From Dyella terrae (GTDB lineage Bacteria; Pseudomonadota; Gammaproteobacteria; Xanthomonadales; Rhodanobacteraceae), in assembly GCF_022394535.1 (NCBI RefSeq), contig NZ_CP089414.1, positions 4,960,001 through 5,024,000 of the forward strand: 64,000 nt of DNA, in the 5' to 3' direction. The first letter of the stretch is position 1; the number at the start of each line of letters is the position of its first letter. The notes beneath the pieces are model-generated. The model saw nothing but the letters and a program-made list of their open reading frames with translations, did no database searches and was not told the origin of the DNA. The position numbers and the translations under genes are program-made. This document shows positions 62,197-64,000 of the stretch, in pieces.

Positions 62197-64000
62197 TTAC
62201 ACGGTCCCTGGCGTCAGCTTGGCCAGCAACCACTGCTGCGCGCTGTGGGGTGGCTGATCGCCCGGTTCAGCGCGGGTGTAGCGGCCGCTGTCATCCAGCA
62301 GCCAGGACTCGGTGTTGTCGGCCAAGTAGTTCGCCAGCGTTTCTTCGTAGACGCGTGCGGCGAGTTCTGGATTGAGGATGGGGAAGGCTACTTCGATGCG
62401 GCGCTTGAGGTTGCGCTCCATCCAGTCGGCGCTGCCGCAGTAGATTTCGGGGGTGCCGTCGTTGCCAAACCAGTAGACCCGGCTGTGCTCGAGGAAACGC
62501 CCCACGATGGAACGCACACGGATGCGTTCGGATATTCCCGGCATGCCGGGCCGTAGCGTGCAGGCGCCGCGCACGATCAGGTCGATCTCCACACCCGCCT
62601 GCGAGGCGCGGTACAGCGCCTGGATAACCTGCTCCTCGTTGAGCGCATTGAGCTTGGCCACGATGCGTGCCGGGCGGCCGGCTTCCGCATGCGCCGTCTC
62701 GCGCTCGATCTTGTCGAGCACGTTGCGATAGAGGGTGAACGGCGAGTGCAGCAGATGTTTCAGTTCGATCACCGGGCCCAGGCCCGAGAGTTGCTGGAAG
62801 ATTTTGTGCAGGTCCTCGCCCATGCCGGGGTGCGAGGTCATCAAGCCGATATCGGTGTAGCTGCGGCTGTTGGACTGGTGATAGTTGCCTGTGGATAGAT
62901 GCACATAACGGCGCAGCACATCGTCTTCGCGGCGCACGATCAGCAGCATCTTCGCGTGAGTCTTGTAGCCCACCACGCCGTACACGACCTGCACGCCGGC
63001 TTCTTGCAGGCGCGTGGCGAGGCTGATGTTCGCCTCCTCGTCGAAACGTGCGCGCAGCTCGATCACTACGGTTACGTCCTTGCCGTTGCGGGCTGCTTCC
63101 ACCAGCAGGTCCACCAGCGGCGTGTCGACGCCGGCGCGGTAGAGAGTCTGCTTGATGGCCAGCACGGACGGATCCTGCGACGCCTGGCGCAGCAGGTCGA
63201 TCACCGCGGCGAAGGACTCGTAGGGATGGTGCAGCAGCACGTCGCGCTGGCGTAGCACGTCGAACTTGCAGCGGGCGCCGACGAAAGCCGGGGGTAGCTG
63301 CGGAATGAAACGAGGAAACTTCAGTTCCGGGCGATCCAGGCCGTCGTAGATGGTGCCGGCACGGATGATGTTCACCGGACCATCGCAGCGATAGACGTCC
63401 GTTTCCTCCAGTTCGAAGTTGGCGATGAGCATGGCCACGATGGCCTTGGGGCAGTCGTTACCGATCTCCAGCCGGACCGGACGCGCGTAGCCGCGGCCGA
63501 TCAGCTCTTCGCTCAGCGCGCGGGCAAGGTTGTCCACCTCGGCTTCTTCCACCATCAGTTCGCTGTTGCGAGTGACGCGGAACTGGTACGAACCGGCCAC
63601 CTTGAAGCCGGGGAACATCAGATCGACGAAGCCCTGCAGCAATTCGGCGAGGAAGATGTAGTGATCGCCGCCGTCGCAGACTTCAGTGGGCAGGCGGATG
63701 ATGCGGGGCAGCGAGCGCGGCGCGCGCACCAGCGCCATGTGGCCTTCGCGCCCGAATGCATCGCGCCCCTTCAGCACCACGGCAATGTTCAGCGTCTTGT
63801 TGAGGATGCGCGGGAACGGGTGGGCCGGGTCCAATCCCAAGGGGGACAGCACCGGCAGGACTTCGTTCTCGAAATAGCCTTGCAACCAGCGGCGCTGGCG
63901 TGGCGTCCAGTGCTCACGCGTGAGGAAATGGATGTTCTCCGTATCCAATGCAGGGCGGAGCTCGTGCTGCCAGGTCTCGTACTGCTGGGCGACCAGGTCC
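62197..64000 (-). CDS. ppk1: Polyphosphate kinase 1 (5' end beyond the window)
   Basis: 601 codons are visible; the frame continues to the right edge (63949-64000 reads DLVAQQYETWQHELRPAL), so the N-terminal domain is missing from the window. The middle and catalytic domains show NKTLNIAVVLKGRDAFG, RARFDEEANI, HLSTGNYHQSNSRSYTDIG, containing the active-site region, and IYCGSADWMERNLKRRIEV. The enzyme makes polyphosphate from ATP by way of a phosphohistidine. It is the first gene of the ppk-ppx unit. Confidence 0.96.
   Translation of the reverse strand, partial: DLVAQQYETWQHELRPALDTENIHFLTREHWTPRQRRWLQGYFENEVLPVLSPLGLDPAHPFPRILNKTLNIAVVLKGRDAFGREGHMALVRAPRSLPRIIRLPTEVCDGGDHYIFLAELLQGFVDLMFPGFKVAGSYQFRVTRNSELMVEEAEVDNLARALSEELIGRGYARPVRLEIGNDCPKAIVAMLIANFELEETDVYRCDGPVNIIRAGTIYDGLDRPELKFPRFIPQLPPAFVGARCKFDVLRQRDVLLHHPYESFAAVIDLLRQASQDPSVLAIKQTLYRAGVDTPLVDLLVEAARNGKDVTVVIELRARFDEEANISLATRLQEAGVQVVYGVVGYKTHAKMLLIVRREDDVLRRYVHLSTGNYHQSNSRSYTDIGLMTSHPGMGEDLHKIFQQLSGLGPVIELKHLLHSPFTLYRNVLDKIERETAHAEAGRPARIVAKLNALNEEQVIQALYRASQAGVEIDLIVRGACTLRPGMPGISERIRVRSIVGRFLEHSRVYWFGNDGTPEIYCGSADWMERNLKRRIEVAFPILNPELAARVYEETLANYLADNTESWLLDDSGRYTRAEPGDQPPHSAQQWLLAKLTPGTV

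Overview
High-GC chromosomal DNA, almost certainly from a gammaproteobacterium of the Xanthomonadales, most likely a Rhodanobacteraceae member (Dyella/Rhodanobacter/Luteibacter-like). The best evidence is the gene order pncC - recA - recX - alaS - csrA - tRNA-Ser(GCU), supported by ppk-ppx, lpxH-cyclophilin and yajQ. The genus is inference. There is no integrase, transposase, prophage or CRISPR array. Most of the window is ordinary housekeeping chromosome; the unusual material lies in the intergenic DNA.

Layout. 1-8.9 kb: an amino-acid permease translationally coupled to a Rieske oxygenase, a NERD-domain superfamily I helicase, an MpaB/DUF2236 oxygenase, a DAHP synthase behind a complete aromatic-amino-acid attenuator, a secreted intradiol dioxygenase, a GNAT enzyme, a DUF1345 membrane protein, and remnants of a VOC gene and an OsmC gene. 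8.9-10.1 kb: a gene-free repeat. 10.1-18.8 kb: yajQ, flavin and NAD(P) oxidoreductases, yaiI-phzF, rhomboid protease, a lysine-rich H1-like protein, a Gly/Tyr-rich lipoprotein, an HExxH lipoprotein and a cytochrome c. 18.8-31.9 kb: pncB with a structured leader, metNIQ, glutathione peroxidase, dacB, slyD, a FAD monooxygenase, pldA, a YcaQ-like protein and two tandem cold-shock genes with related 5' leaders. 31.9-44.7 kb: alpha/beta hydrolase, an Old Yellow Enzyme gene and phaB (both frameshifted), pirin, tcdA, gluQRS, htpX, htpG, an AEC transporter, hslR and a response regulator. 44.7-64 kb: mutS, an amidohydrolase/M19 dipeptidase pair, the recA-csrA block with tRNA-Ser, a WxxGxW-repeat exported protein, a YajG-like protein, lpxH, cyclophilin, ppx and ppk1 (cut by the window edge).

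Repeats. Two long intergenic repeats (1369-2140 and 9064-9973) share a series of hairpins whose arms change in a compensatory way, so secondary structure seems to be conserved. Three shorter elements with terminal inverted repeats (14.3, 16.0, 20.3 kb), a perfect 34-bp inverted repeat (36.6 kb) and a perfect 28-bp inverted repeat that includes the 3' end of tRNA-Ser (56.4 kb) complete the set. Apparent ORFs inside these repeats are not convincing genes.

Regulation. The clearest cis-regulatory element is the attenuator at 5333-5469: a 27-residue leader peptide with an aromatic cluster, four alternating complementary 7-nt segments and an intrinsic terminator. Two single-base frameshifts (near 33070 and 36899) in otherwise intact genes should be checked as either sequence errors or real mutations.
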